Assembly: GCF_000368265.1 (NCBI RefSeq)
Contig: NZ_KB851219.1
Span: forward strand, 1,185,870-1,249,869
Reading direction: 5' to 3'
Source: Acinetobacter brisouisimilis
GTDB taxonomy: Bacteria; Pseudomonadota; Gammaproteobacteria; Pseudomonadales; Moraxellaceae
Length of the DNA stretch: 64,000 bases
Below are positions 40,103 to 48,207 of the stretch, piece after piece. Within the stretch, counting starts at the first letter, position 1. The number at the start of each line of letters is the position of its first letter. The notes under the pieces were generated by a model that was not told the DNA's origin, ran no database searches, and worked only from the letters and a program-made list of their open reading frames with translations. Both the position numbers and the translations under genes were made by a program.

Positions 40103-41038
40103 ATGACTGATATTTTGAAAAATTTAAAAAATTCAAATACAAAGGATGTTTTCGTTCCACCGATGATGCATGGTGTTACTGCCAGTAAAGTATTTTTAAT
40201 TCCACAAACTGAACATGACACAATTTTTGCTTTTCTTTGTGCACATTTTCCGCATATTCAAACAACAGAATGGCAACAACGCTTTGATGATGGTTTAGTT
40301 TTTGATTTATCAGGTGAAAAACTCACCCAACGGACACCTTATCAAAGTAATCAGCATATTTATTATTATCGTTTTTTAGAAAATGAAATCGTTGTTCCGT
40401 TTGAACACCAGATTATTTTTGAAAATGATGATTTACTGGTGGTTGATAAACCGCATTTTCTGACCATGACACCTACAGGGCAGTATGTACAACAAACCCT
40501 TTTAGTACGTCTAAAGCAACAAACTGGCAATGCTGAACTCACTCCAATTCATCGACTAGATCGTGAAACAGCAGGAATTGTATTATTTTCCAAGCGACCT
40601 GAAACGCGCGGTGTATATCAACAATTGTTTGCAACACGACAAATCGAAAAAATCTATCATGCGATTGCCCCCTACCGTGCTGACCTCAGATTTCCCATCA
40701 CAACTCGGTATCGTATGGAAAAGGGTCAACCTTTCTACACCATGCAAATTGTTGAAGGCGCAGTCAATAGTGAAACCGATATTGAACTTTTAGAACACAA
40801 TCAAAACTGGGCAAAATATATCCTTCACCCAAAAACAGGCAAGCAACATCAGTTACGGGTACACTTAAATGCGTTGCAAATTCCAATTCGCAATGACCCG
40901 TTTTATCCTGTTGTTGCTCATAAAGCAGACGACGATTTTTCTCAGCCACTTCAACTTCTTGCTAAAGCGCTTCACTTTTATGACCCAATTACCACGCAAG
41001 AAATGAGATTCACATCACAAAATGACTTATTTTTGTAA
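40103..41038 (+). CDS. RluA-family rRNA/tRNA pseudouridine synthase, 5' end supplied by prophage
   Basis: The catalytic motif HRLDRETAG places the nucleophile at D153, followed by LFSKRPETRGVY and KTGKQHQLRVHL, all RluA-type. The target RNA cannot be told. Codons 18-24 contain the attR core. Codons upstream (MTDILKNLKNSNTKDVFV), the GGAAAG ribosome site and the promoter are phage DNA, whereas the native start MNKSDFT is stranded at 2365. The lysogen therefore expresses a version 11 residues longer. The fold-defining domains are unaffected. Confidence 0.9.
   Translation: MTDILKNLKNSNTKDVFVPPMMHGVTASKVFLIPQTEHDTIFAFLCAHFPHIQTTEWQQRFDDGLVFDLSGEKLTQRTPYQSNQHIYYYRFLENEIVVPFEHQIIFENDDLLVVDKPHFLTMTPTGQYVQQTLLVRLKQQTGNAELTPIHRLDRETAGIVLFSKRPETRGVYQQLFATRQIEKIYHAIAPYRADLRFPITTRYRMEKGQPFYTMQIVEGAVNSETDIELLEHNQNWAKYILHPKTGKQHQLRVHLNALQIPIRNDPFYPVVAHKADDDFSQPLQLLAKALHFYDPITTQEMRFTSQNDLFL
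40156..40173 (+). other. attR core (18-bp direct repeat with 2385-2402)
   Basis: TCCACCGATGATGCATGG inside the pseudouridine synthase gene, in frame. It is the right crossover site of the prophage. Confidence 0.82.
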
Positions 41039-41121
41039 TGACACAACCATAACATATGCATTGAATTTCGTTATGATTTGATTAAAATGGATCAATACTT
41101 ATTTTTGTTCTGGTTTTAGCC

Positions 41122-41424
41122 ATGAGAAAAACAGAAGTCTATCAAGTACGTTTAGACTCACAAGAAAAAAAACAGGCTTTTGCAGTATTTAAGCAATTGG
41201 GGATTACGCCTGCACAGGCTGTTCGTTTATTTTTCAAACAGGTTGTTCTGACCAGATCTATTCCTTTTTCTATAGAAAATCAAAATATTGATTTGGATCA
41301 ACTCCTCAAACTAAAAAAATACCAACTTTCTGCATCACCCTCAGCTGTTGAGTCAGAGGAGGCTGATCATCAAGATATTTTTGATGAACTCGATGCAATC
41401 TTAAAAGAAAATTCGCAGAGTTAA
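41122..41424 (+). CDS. RelB/DinJ-family antitoxin-like protein
   Basis: The first 45 residues, MRKTEVYQVRLDSQEKKQAF then GITPAQAVRLFFKQVV, are the ribbon-helix-helix of RelB/DinJ antitoxins, which dimerise on operator DNA. The acidic C-terminus (residues 70-100) would be the toxin-binding part. No YafQ/RelE gene follows; the next gene is a GNAT acetyltransferase with its own leader. It is either an orphan antitoxin or a stand-alone regulator. Confidence 0.78.
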   Translation: MRKTEVYQVRLDSQEKKQAFAVFKQLGITPAQAVRLFFKQVVLTRSIPFSIENQNIDLDQLLKLKKYQLSASPSAVESEEADHQDIFDELDAILKENSQS

Positions 41425-41520
41425 TGGCATTACATTTTTCTACAATACGCCTCATTCTTTGAGTTTTTTTTTGCTATTCTCAAAAAGAATAATAAATCAA
41501 ACACAGCAATGGAGTATGCC

Positions 41521-41964
41521 ATGATTGTAAGACGTGCAACTGCTGAAGATCTACCACAACTCGCGGTGCTATTTGATGAATATAGACAATTTTATGGAGC
41601 ATCTTCTCATATTGAAGAATCACTCAATTTTCTAAAACAACGTTTTGATAATAAAGAAAGTGTTATTTTTATTCATATTAAAGATAATGTTTTTACTGGG
41701 TTTATTTTACTCTATTTAGGTTTTTCTTCTGTTACCTGTTCAACCTACTACATTTTAGATGATGTTTATGTCACACCCACCTATCGACGTCAGGGTTCTG
41801 CACAACAACTGATTGATACTGCGATTCACTTTGCCCGCTATGAAAATGCACTGCGCATTACACTTGAAACCCAGAAAACCAATATCATCTCCCATAAGCT
41901 CTACGAAAAAATGGGTTTTGTGAAAGATCAGGAATTTCAGACCTTTCACTGTTTTTTAAGGTAA
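41521..41964 (+). CDS. GNAT acetyltransferase
   Basis: This 147-residue GNAT protein, MIVRRATAEDLPQLAVLFDEY..., has the acetyl-CoA loop variant VTPTYRRQGSAQQLID (R-x-x-G-x-A pattern) and the C-terminal ITLETQKTNIISHKLYEKMGF. GGAG sits 6 nt before the ATG at 41521. The substrate is unknown; the SSHIEESLNFLKQRF region is common to Acinetobacter GNATs of unknown target. Confidence 0.85.
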   Translation: MIVRRATAEDLPQLAVLFDEYRQFYGASSHIEESLNFLKQRFDNKESVIFIHIKDNVFTGFILLYLGFSSVTCSTYYILDDVYVTPTYRRQGSAQQLIDTAIHFARYENALRITLETQKTNIISHKLYEKMGFVKDQEFQTFHCFLR

Positions 41965-41965
41965 T

Positions 41966-42679
41966 CTAATTTTTGGTACGCACTGTTGCTAACTCAACCT
42001 GTTCAGGCGTGAGATAAATCCATTCACCATGTTTAAGTTCTTCTGGTAATGCAAATTGCCCTACCCGATGGCGATGCAATTCGATGACTTTATTGCCAAC
42101 TGCAGCCATCATACGCTTGACCTGATGATAAACCCCCTGATGAATGGTCATGTGCAATTCATGCTCGGATGTTTGTTGGAGCTGTGTGGCTTGAAAAATT
42201 CCTTTTTCATTGCGTAGTTCAACGCCTTGTTCTAAAGCCTGTATTTGCTCTGGAGTAATCGGGTCGGCTGTGGTCAGCCAATATTCTTTATCGACATGTT
42301 TTTTAGGATGAGTTAGTGCCTGTAAAAATTTACCATCATCAGTCAGCAAAATTAAACCCGTCGTGTCCTGATCCAGTCGCCCGACGGTCTGAATACCACG
42401 TTCGCGCAAATATTCTGGAAACAGTTCGAAAACGCTAAAATGATATTGTGCTTGATGTGAACATTCATAACCTTGTGGTTTATTTAACGCAATATAGACC
42501 TGTTCACGATAACGGCATACTTGCTCTCCAACTTGCAGCTCCAAGTCTTGCGGATCAAATTGGGTTTTGAGTTGATCACAAAGCTCGCCATTGACTTTAA
42601 CCAGACCTCGCTGAATCAGGTTCTGGCATTTTTTACGTGAACCAAAGCCTTGAGATTGCAAAATTTTTTCCAACAGCAC
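41966..42679 (-). CDS. RsuA-type pseudouridine synthase
   Basis: The N-terminal S4 domain (LQSQGFGSRKKCQNLIQRGLV) is followed by the catalytic motif GRLDQDTTG with D103, then LTHPKKHVDKEYW and YHQVKRMMAAVGNKV, typical of the RsuA/RluB group. It converts a specific rRNA uridine to pseudouridine, most likely 16S U516. The start is GTG 42679, with no strong ribosome site. It is convergent with the GNAT gene, one base apart. Confidence 0.9.
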   Translation of the reverse strand: MLLEKILQSQGFGSRKKCQNLIQRGLVKVNGELCDQLKTQFDPQDLELQVGEQVCRYREQVYIALNKPQGYECSHQAQYHFSVFELFPEYLRERGIQTVGRLDQDTTGLILLTDDGKFLQALTHPKKHVDKEYWLTTADPITPEQIQALEQGVELRNEKGIFQATQLQQTSEHELHMTIHQGVYHQVKRMMAAVGNKVIELHRHRVGQFALPEELKHGEWIYLTPEQVELATVRTKN

Positions 42680-42803
42680 TAGATGATCTCGATATTTTTA
42701 AATTGTGGTATTTTACGCAGTTTTTAGGAAATAATCTCGATTTATGAAAATTCCGACTGTTTCAGTTAGAATGCTTGGTTATTGAACCAACTGAGAACTG
42801 CAC

Positions 42804-43259
42804 ATGACTTCATCTTTGGATTTAAACTTAATTGCGTTAATTGTGCTTCTTGCTTGCGGTATTCTTAGTCACAATTCCTCAGTGACCATCGCCAGTGCCT
42901 TACTGATCGTGGTTCGCATCTCCCCGCTTGATCAATATTTTCCATTTTTACAAACGCATGCTCTCAGTATTGGGATCACCATTTTAACGATTGGTGTACT
43001 GACACCGATTGCCAGTGGCAAAATTCCAGGAGAAATGATTTTAAAATCATTTGTGAGTTATAAGTCTATTTTAGCCATTGTGATTGGCTTATTGGTCGCT
43101 TGGCTCGGTGGTCGGGGAGTTAAACTCATGAGTAATCAACCCGATGTTGTTGCAGGCTTACTCATTGGAACTGTGGCTGGGGTAGCTTTACTGCGTGGTG
43201 TTCCTGTAGGCCCATTGATTGCAGCGGGAATGTTATCTCTATTGATTAACCACTCGTAA
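42804..43259 (+). CDS. DUF441 (UPF0756) inner membrane protein
   Basis: This 151-residue, very hydrophobic protein has four membrane helices (about residues 8-22, 50-68, 85-105, 118-148) and the family motifs [10 protein letters not shown] and [11 protein letters not shown], as in E. coli YeaL. The function is unknown. It is monocistronic, with a short intergenic region on both sides. Confidence 0.88.
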   Translation: MTSSLDLNLIALIVLLACGILSHNSSVTIASALLIVVRISPLDQYFPFLQTHALSIGITILTIGVLTPIASGKIPGEMILKSFVSYKSILAIVIGLLVAWLGGRGVKLMSNQPDVVAGLLIGTVAGVALLRGVPVGPLIAAGMLSLLINHS

Positions 43260-43320
43260 AATCATGTAAATATTATGCTCTCAAAAGAGAGCATAAACTG
43301 AATCCATCGAAATGCATCAT

Positions 43321-44241
43321 TTAAGAAGAATAATAACTCGTTCTTTTTTGAGAAAATTTATCCAACTGTTTTAAAAAACCTTCAAAATAATTTTTCTCTT
43401 TCTCTTCTGTACGAAACCCTGCATACAAAGTACGGCGTAAACCTTGTGGAGAAACGCAGTCTAAACGGCGACTGGTCACCCAACCTTTCTGTTCGTATTC
43501 ATTCACCACCCAGTCTGGCAATGCCGCAATCCCCCGTCCACTTGCCACCAGTTGAATCAACATTTGGGTGAGGTCGGTAGTACGGATATTTTTAGGCTGA
43601 ATGTTGGCAGGAATAAACAGGTGCGACATGATATCTAAGCGGTGTTTATCGACTGGATAAGTAATCAGAGTTTCTTCCGCCAACTCTTGTACGGTAATAC
43701 GATCCGCTCGTACCAAAGGATGGGTATTTGACAAGACCAGACGAGATTCGTATTCAAAAATTGGGAAATATTCAATGCCCTTAAGCGCAATTGGATCTGC
43801 GGTAATCAGCAAATCAAACTCACCGCTTTGCAGTAATTCATGCGGGTTTGATTCAAACGCTGAAGCAAAGTCCAAGTCAACATCAGGATATTGCTGACGA
43901 TACTGGTTGAGCAGTGGCATGAGCCAGTCAAAACAACTATGACACTCTGATGAAAAAATAATCCGCCCCGTTTGTCCATGCACAATACGGGTAATGTCAC
44001 TTTGGGTAATCTGAATCTGCGGCAAGATATCATCAGCAAGTTTTAATAACCGCTGTCCGACATTGGAAAATTGTACAGGGCGGCTACGGCGATTGACCAC
44101 TTCTACGCCATACCACAAATCTAACTCTTTCAACTGATGCGAAATCGCAGAAGGTGTCAGGCACAGATCATTGGCTGCAGAAACCAGTGAACCATGCTCT
44201 CTTAAAGCAATTAAAGTTTTTAAATGTCGAATTTCTAACAT
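43321..44241 (-). CDS. metR: LysR-type regulator MetR
   Basis: The N-terminal winged HTH (MLEIRHLKTLIALREHGSLV, then AANDLCLTPSAISHQLKELD) and a periplasmic-binding-like effector domain match MetR, the homocysteine-responsive activator of metE. It is divergent from metE with 127 bp between them, the standard arrangement. A perfect MetR box 16 bp from its own start suggests autoregulation. The residue-level match and synteny make the name secure. Confidence 0.92.
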   Translation of the reverse strand: MLEIRHLKTLIALREHGSLVSAANDLCLTPSAISHQLKELDLWYGVEVVNRRSRPVQFSNVGQRLLKLADDILPQIQITQSDITRIVHGQTGRIIFSSECHSCFDWLMPLLNQYRQQYPDVDLDFASAFESNPHELLQSGEFDLLITADPIALKGIEYFPIFEYESRLVLSNTHPLVRADRITVQELAEETLITYPVDKHRLDIMSHLFIPANIQPKNIRTTDLTQMLIQLVASGRGIAALPDWVVNEYEQKGWVTSRRLDCVSPQGLRRTLYAGFRTEEKEKNYFEGFLKQLDKFSQKRTSYYSS

Positions 44242-44256
44242 ACAGCAATCTTAAAT

Positions 44257-44315
44257 TGAATTTAATTCACTATAACATGAAATTAATTAGTTTGCTTCAA
44301 CATGAATTCTATTCC
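44257..44315. promoter_or_regulatory. MetR binding sites between metR and metE
   Basis: TGAA-TTTAA-TTCA at 44257-44269 is a perfect match to the MetR consensus TGAA-N5-TTCA. TGAA-TTCTA-TTCC at 44303-44315 is a one-mismatch second site, 46 bp (centre to centre) away, close to the metE side. No cobalamin riboswitch is visible. Confidence 0.75.
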
Positions 44316-44368
44316 ACTATTATTTCATCAAATGAATTTTATTAATATATAATTTCAGGTAATCTTCC

Positions 44369-46654
44369 ATGACCATTCAAACTCATATTTTAGGCTATCC
44401 GCGTATTGGTGCAAAACGCGAACTTAAATTTGCCGAAGAAGCATATTGGAAAGGCGAAAGTACCCAAGCTGAATTTTTAAGCAAAGCACAAGCCATTGAA
44501 GCAAGTAACTGGCAAGCGCAAGTCAATGCAGGTTTATCTTTATTGACTGTGGGCGACTTTGTATTTTATGACAGCATTTTAACTCATGCTGTGCACTTAG
44601 GTGTAATCCCACCACGTTTTGATGAAGCAGCAAAACTCAACACAGTCGATCAACAGTTTTATTTGGCACGTGGCCGTGCACCTGCTTGTACAGACGTCGC
44701 AGCACTGGAAATGACCAAGTGGTTTGACACCAACTATCACTACTTGGTGCCTGAATTTATAGCCAACCAAACATTTAATGCTAACTTTTCTGACTTGTTT
44801 GCTCAAATCGAGCGTGCCAAGGCATTCAACACACCATTAAAAGTAGTTGTTCCTGGCCTACTCACCTTCCTGTATTTATCTCGTATTGTAGATGATCAGC
44901 AAAAATCAGAAGCAACGCATGTATGTGGTTGTGGTGCAGAACACAAAGACATTGCCGCAGATAAAGCAACTTTACAATTTGTAGATGCTTTAATTCCTGT
45001 TTATGCAAAACTTTTTGATGAATTAAAAGCGCGTGGCGTAGACTATGTTCAAATCGATGAGCCGATTTTAGTTCTGGACTTGGCATCTGAATGGCAAGCC
45101 GCATTTGAACGGGTTTATAACCTGTTACAACGTCGTGATGGTTTAAAATTGATTGTCACCACGTACTTTGAAACTTTAGGTACTAACCTGAATTTAGCAG
45201 TCAATCTTCCTGTAGCTGGTTTACATATCGACATTACCCGTGAAAAAGTAGGCGAATTTTTCTGGAAGAAAGTAATTGACCAACTGCCAACCCATAAAAT
45301 CCTGTCTTTGGGTGTAATCAATGGTCGTAGCGTCTGGGCAAGTGACTTACCTGCACTGAATGAAGTGGTTGAAACAGCGAAAAAAGCGCTTGGTGATCGT
45401 CTATGGTTATCAATGGGTTGTTCATTATTACATGTTCCTGTCGATTTAAACTCTGAACAAGTGCCTGCTGCAATTGATGGTAAATTAGCATTTGCCCGTC
45501 AAAAACTCGATGAGCTGGTGGCTTTAGCAACGGGCAACATTTATGCCAATGAAAAACTCAACAAAACAGCTCTATCAGCATTTGAGTTAGTCGGTCAATC
45601 TCGTCCAGAACCATTTGCAGTACGCTTCAAAGTTCAGCAAGAGAAATTCAACTTACCGTTGATTCCAACCACAACCATTGGTTCATTCCCGCAAACCTCT
45701 GAAATCCGTGCAGCGCGTGCCGCGTGGAACAAGGGCAATTTGTCCAATGCCGACTATGAAGCAGCCATGAAAAAAGAAATCGCCTATGCGATTGACCAAC
45801 AGGAACAACTTGATCTTGACGTTCTTGTCCACGGTGAAGCTGAGCGTACCGACATGGTTGAATACTTTGCAGGTTTATTAGATGGTTTCTGGTTGTCTAA
45901 GTTTGGTTGGGTACAGTCTTACGGTAGCCGCTGTGTACGGCCACCTATCATCGTGGGTGATATCACTCGTCCAAATGCAATGACTGTAAAATGGATCAAA
46001 TACGCCAATTCATTGACGGACAAAATCGTCAAAGGCATGCTAACTGGGCCTGTCACGATTTTGAACTGGTCTTTCCCACCACACCGTACACGACGTGAAG
46101 TCTGCTTACAGTTGGCCGAAGCGATTCGTCTGGAAGTCGCAGACCTGCAAAATGCAGGGATTGAGATTATCCAGATCGACGAAGCTGCATTCCGTGAAGG
46201 TTTACCACTTCGTAAAGCAGACCAAGCTGAATACTGGGATTGGGCAGTTAAATCATTTAAACACTGTTCAAGTAGCGCCAATGTGGGTACACAGATCCAT
46301 ACTCACATGTGTTATTCAGATTTCAAAGACTGCTTACCCCAAATCACTGCAATGGATGCCGATGTCATTACCATCGAAACTTCACGCTCTGGCTTGCAAT
46401 TACTTGAAGTGTTCCATCAGCAAGATTATCCAAACGCGATTGGACCAGGTGTATACGACATTCACAGCCCTCGCACACCAAGCGCTGACAACATGCGTAC
46501 AGTCATTGATGGTGCATTACAAACCATTCCTGCCGAACGTCTATGGGTGAACCCAGACTGTGGTCTGAAAACCCGTAACTGGGAAGAAACTCGTGCTGCA
46601 TTGAAACAACTTGTAGACATGGCAAAACAGGTTCGTGAAGAACTTGCTGCATAA
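44369..46654 (+). CDS. metE: Cobalamin-independent methionine synthase
   Basis: MetE transfers the methyl group of 5-methyltetrahydropteroyl-triglutamate to homocysteine. The 761-residue protein starts MTIQTHILGYPRIGAKRELK. The C-terminal catalytic half has the zinc ligands in HTHMCYSDF and NPDCGLKTRNW, plus IDEAAFREGLP. AGGT lies 7 nt before the ATG. It is activated by the adjacent MetR and ends in an intrinsic terminator. Confidence 0.97.
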   Translation: MTIQTHILGYPRIGAKRELKFAEEAYWKGESTQAEFLSKAQAIEASNWQAQVNAGLSLLTVGDFVFYDSILTHAVHLGVIPPRFDEAAKLNTVDQQFYLARGRAPACTDVAALEMTKWFDTNYHYLVPEFIANQTFNANFSDLFAQIERAKAFNTPLKVVVPGLLTFLYLSRIVDDQQKSEATHVCGCGAEHKDIAADKATLQFVDALIPVYAKLFDELKARGVDYVQIDEPILVLDLASEWQAAFERVYNLLQRRDGLKLIVTTYFETLGTNLNLAVNLPVAGLHIDITREKVGEFFWKKVIDQLPTHKILSLGVINGRSVWASDLPALNEVVETAKKALGDRLWLSMGCSLLHVPVDLNSEQVPAAIDGKLAFARQKLDELVALATGNIYANEKLNKTALSAFELVGQSRPEPFAVRFKVQQEKFNLPLIPTTTIGSFPQTSEIRAARAAWNKGNLSNADYEAAMKKEIAYAIDQQEQLDLDVLVHGEAERTDMVEYFAGLLDGFWLSKFGWVQSYGSRCVRPPIIVGDITRPNAMTVKWIKYANSLTDKIVKGMLTGPVTILNWSFPPHRTRREVCLQLAEAIRLEVADLQNAGIEIIQIDEAAFREGLPLRKADQAEYWDWAVKSFKHCSSSANVGTQIHTHMCYSDFKDCLPQITAMDADVITIETSRSGLQLLEVFHQQDYPNAIGPGVYDIHSPRTPSADNMRTVIDGALQTIPAERLWVNPDCGLKTRNWEETRAALKQLVDMAKQVREELAA

Positions 46655-46674
46655 TAATAAAAAACAATAAGATC

Positions 46675-46704
46675 AAGTGTCTAAGTTCGCTTAGGCACTT
46701 TTTA
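46675..46704 (+). terminator. metE terminator
   Basis: AAGTGTCTAAG and CTTAGGCACTT pair (one mismatch) around TTCG, followed by five Ts. Confidence 0.85.
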
Positions 46705-46823
46705 GTGTTTGAGAATCACTAATTTTTTCAATCATAAAACATCAAAACAACTGATCAATACAACACACCTTTTTTGTTCTTCTTTTGATTTCTAATGTGC
46801 TTAAAATATTACATAAAATCCAA

Positions 46824-48056
46824 TTATTTATATTCAGAATAATCAGGTTTGTGAATACGATACAAACCACAATTCCCTGAAAATAAATAAGCTAACAAAC
46901 AGGTAATGACCGCATAAATAGACACAGAAGTTCCAAATAATTCAATCGCCAAGACAATTGAGGTCAACGGCGCTTTACTCGCACCAGAGAACAAACTCAC
47001 CAAGCCCAAGCCTGCCAACAAAGACAGTGGTAAAGGCAAAAACTGACTCAAGCCATTACCTAATGTTGTTCCTACAAAAAATAATGGCGTAATTTCTCCA
47101 CCTTTAAAGCCTGAACCTAAGGTAATCGCAGTAAAGACTGTTTTGTTAATAAAATCAGTCATCGGCAATGGCATTTGAAATGACGCAATAATCGTTGGGA
47201 TACCCAAACCATTATAATGTTGATGACCTACCAACAAAGTCAGCAACATAATGATGATACCGCCAAGCATCGGGCGAAATGGCATAAAAGTGACATACTT
47301 GGCAAAAAAATCACCAACTGTATGAATCGCCACGATAAAGAAACGTGTCACCAAGCCAAAGATTAAACCTGCAACAATTAAGCTTAAAATGACAGATAAA
47401 TTGAACTCAGGAAAACTGGCAATTTTATAAAAACGATGTGGATGCAAGATGTGAAAAAACTCAGGTACACTTGCCGCAACAATAGAAGAGACAAAACAAG
47501 GAAATACAGCGGAATAACGCAAACTGCCTAATGCCGTAATCTCCAGACCATAAATCGCACCTGCCAATGGCAAACCAAAAATAGCTGAAAAACCAGAACC
47601 AATACTGGAAATCAGAAAAATCTTGCGGTTATCTTTGGATACTTTAAGCAACTGGGCAATATGATCAGTCAATGCCCCTGAAAGCTGGACTGCAGGTGCT
47701 TCCCGTCCTGCTGAACCACCAAAAAACTGGGTTAAAATCGCAGTAAAGAAAATCAGTGGACTCATGCGTTTGGGAATAAAAGAGCGAGGCTCATGAATTT
47801 CATCAATCAGTAAATGCGTACCCCGTTCAATGGGTGTGCCATAGCGATAAAATAAAAAACCAATTCCCAAACCAACAAAAGGTAAGAAAAAAATTAACCA
47901 GGGATACGCTGTCCGAACTTGGGTTGCAAAATCAAAACAGGTAAAAATGAGCGTAGATGCCAAACCCGAAATTAACCCGATCACTATCGATGCAACCAAC
48001 CAATACAGTGAATATCGAATAATTTGCTTATATTCAGAAGAAGGGAAAATTTTCAT
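46824..48056 (-). CDS. ClC-family anion transporter, SycA/CLC-F-like
   Basis: This is a membrane anion channel or H+ antiporter of the ClC fold with about ten helices. Of the ClC selectivity motifs, GSAGREAPAVQ keeps the gating Glu, but the usual GSGIP chloride motif is absent, replaced by ERGTHLLIDEIHEP. That phrase (LIDEIHEP) and FGGSAGREG/A are characters of the sycA/CLC-F branch, which exports fluoride in studied members. No fluoride riboswitch is seen upstream, so the ion is uncertain. ATG 48056 is chosen; a TTG six codons earlier is open. Confidence 0.83.
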   Translation of the reverse strand: MKIFPSSEYKQIIRYSLYWLVASIVIGLISGLASTLIFTCFDFATQVRTAYPWLIFFLPFVGLGIGFLFYRYGTPIERGTHLLIDEIHEPRSFIPKRMSPLIFFTAILTQFFGGSAGREAPAVQLSGALTDHIAQLLKVSKDNRKIFLISSIGSGFSAIFGLPLAGAIYGLEITALGSLRYSAVFPCFVSSIVAASVPEFFHILHPHRFYKIASFPEFNLSVILSLIVAGLIFGLVTRFFIVAIHTVGDFFAKYVTFMPFRPMLGGIIIMLLTLLVGHQHYNGLGIPTIIASFQMPLPMTDFINKTVFTAITLGSGFKGGEITPLFFVGTTLGNGLSQFLPLPLSLLAGLGLVSLFSGASKAPLTSIVLAIELFGTSVSIYAVITCLLAYLFSGNCGLYRIHKPDYSEYK

Positions 48057-48161
48057 TGTGGTCACATGCTGCAAAGCAGCGATTTACCAAGAGGAGTTGA
48101 GTATGGGGCAGCTATTTTAGCATGAGTTATTTTGATTTGAGTTGGCGTTTTTAACCAAACG

Positions 48162-48192
48162 AAAAAAGCCCTGAATGATTCAGGGCTTTTTT
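48162..48192. terminator. Bidirectional terminator between tkt and the ClC gene
   Basis: GCCCTGAA and TTCAGGGC form an 8-bp stem with a 3-nt loop, As on one side and Ts on the other. It ends the tkt message on the minus strand. Confidence 0.88.
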
Positions 48193-48207
48193 CAGATATA
48201 CGATAAA

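Larger units (their letters stand above)
2385..40173. mobile_element. Integrated siphovirus prophage, about 37.8 kb
   Basis: An 18-bp direct repeat at 2385-2402 and 40156-40173 bounds a full set of temperate-phage modules: tyrosine integrase, CI/Cro switch, P4-like replication genes, small and large terminase, HK97-type portal/protease/capsid, long-tail genes with a tape measure, and holin/lysozyme. Both boundary copies sit in the same coding position of an RluA-family gene, which is the expected signature of site-specific integration into a gene. All essential modules look open, so the element may be inducible. The interval 35.4-38.9 kb carries IS scars and accessory genes. Confidence 0.9.

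Noticed and set aside
2385-40173. A tRNA gene as the phage attachment site
   Set aside because: No tRNA is present at either end; the repeated core is coding sequence of a pseudouridine synthase.
46824-48161. A fluoride riboswitch upstream of the ClC-type gene
   Set aside because: The 100 bp before the start lack the conserved crcB-motif core and its pseudoknot elements.
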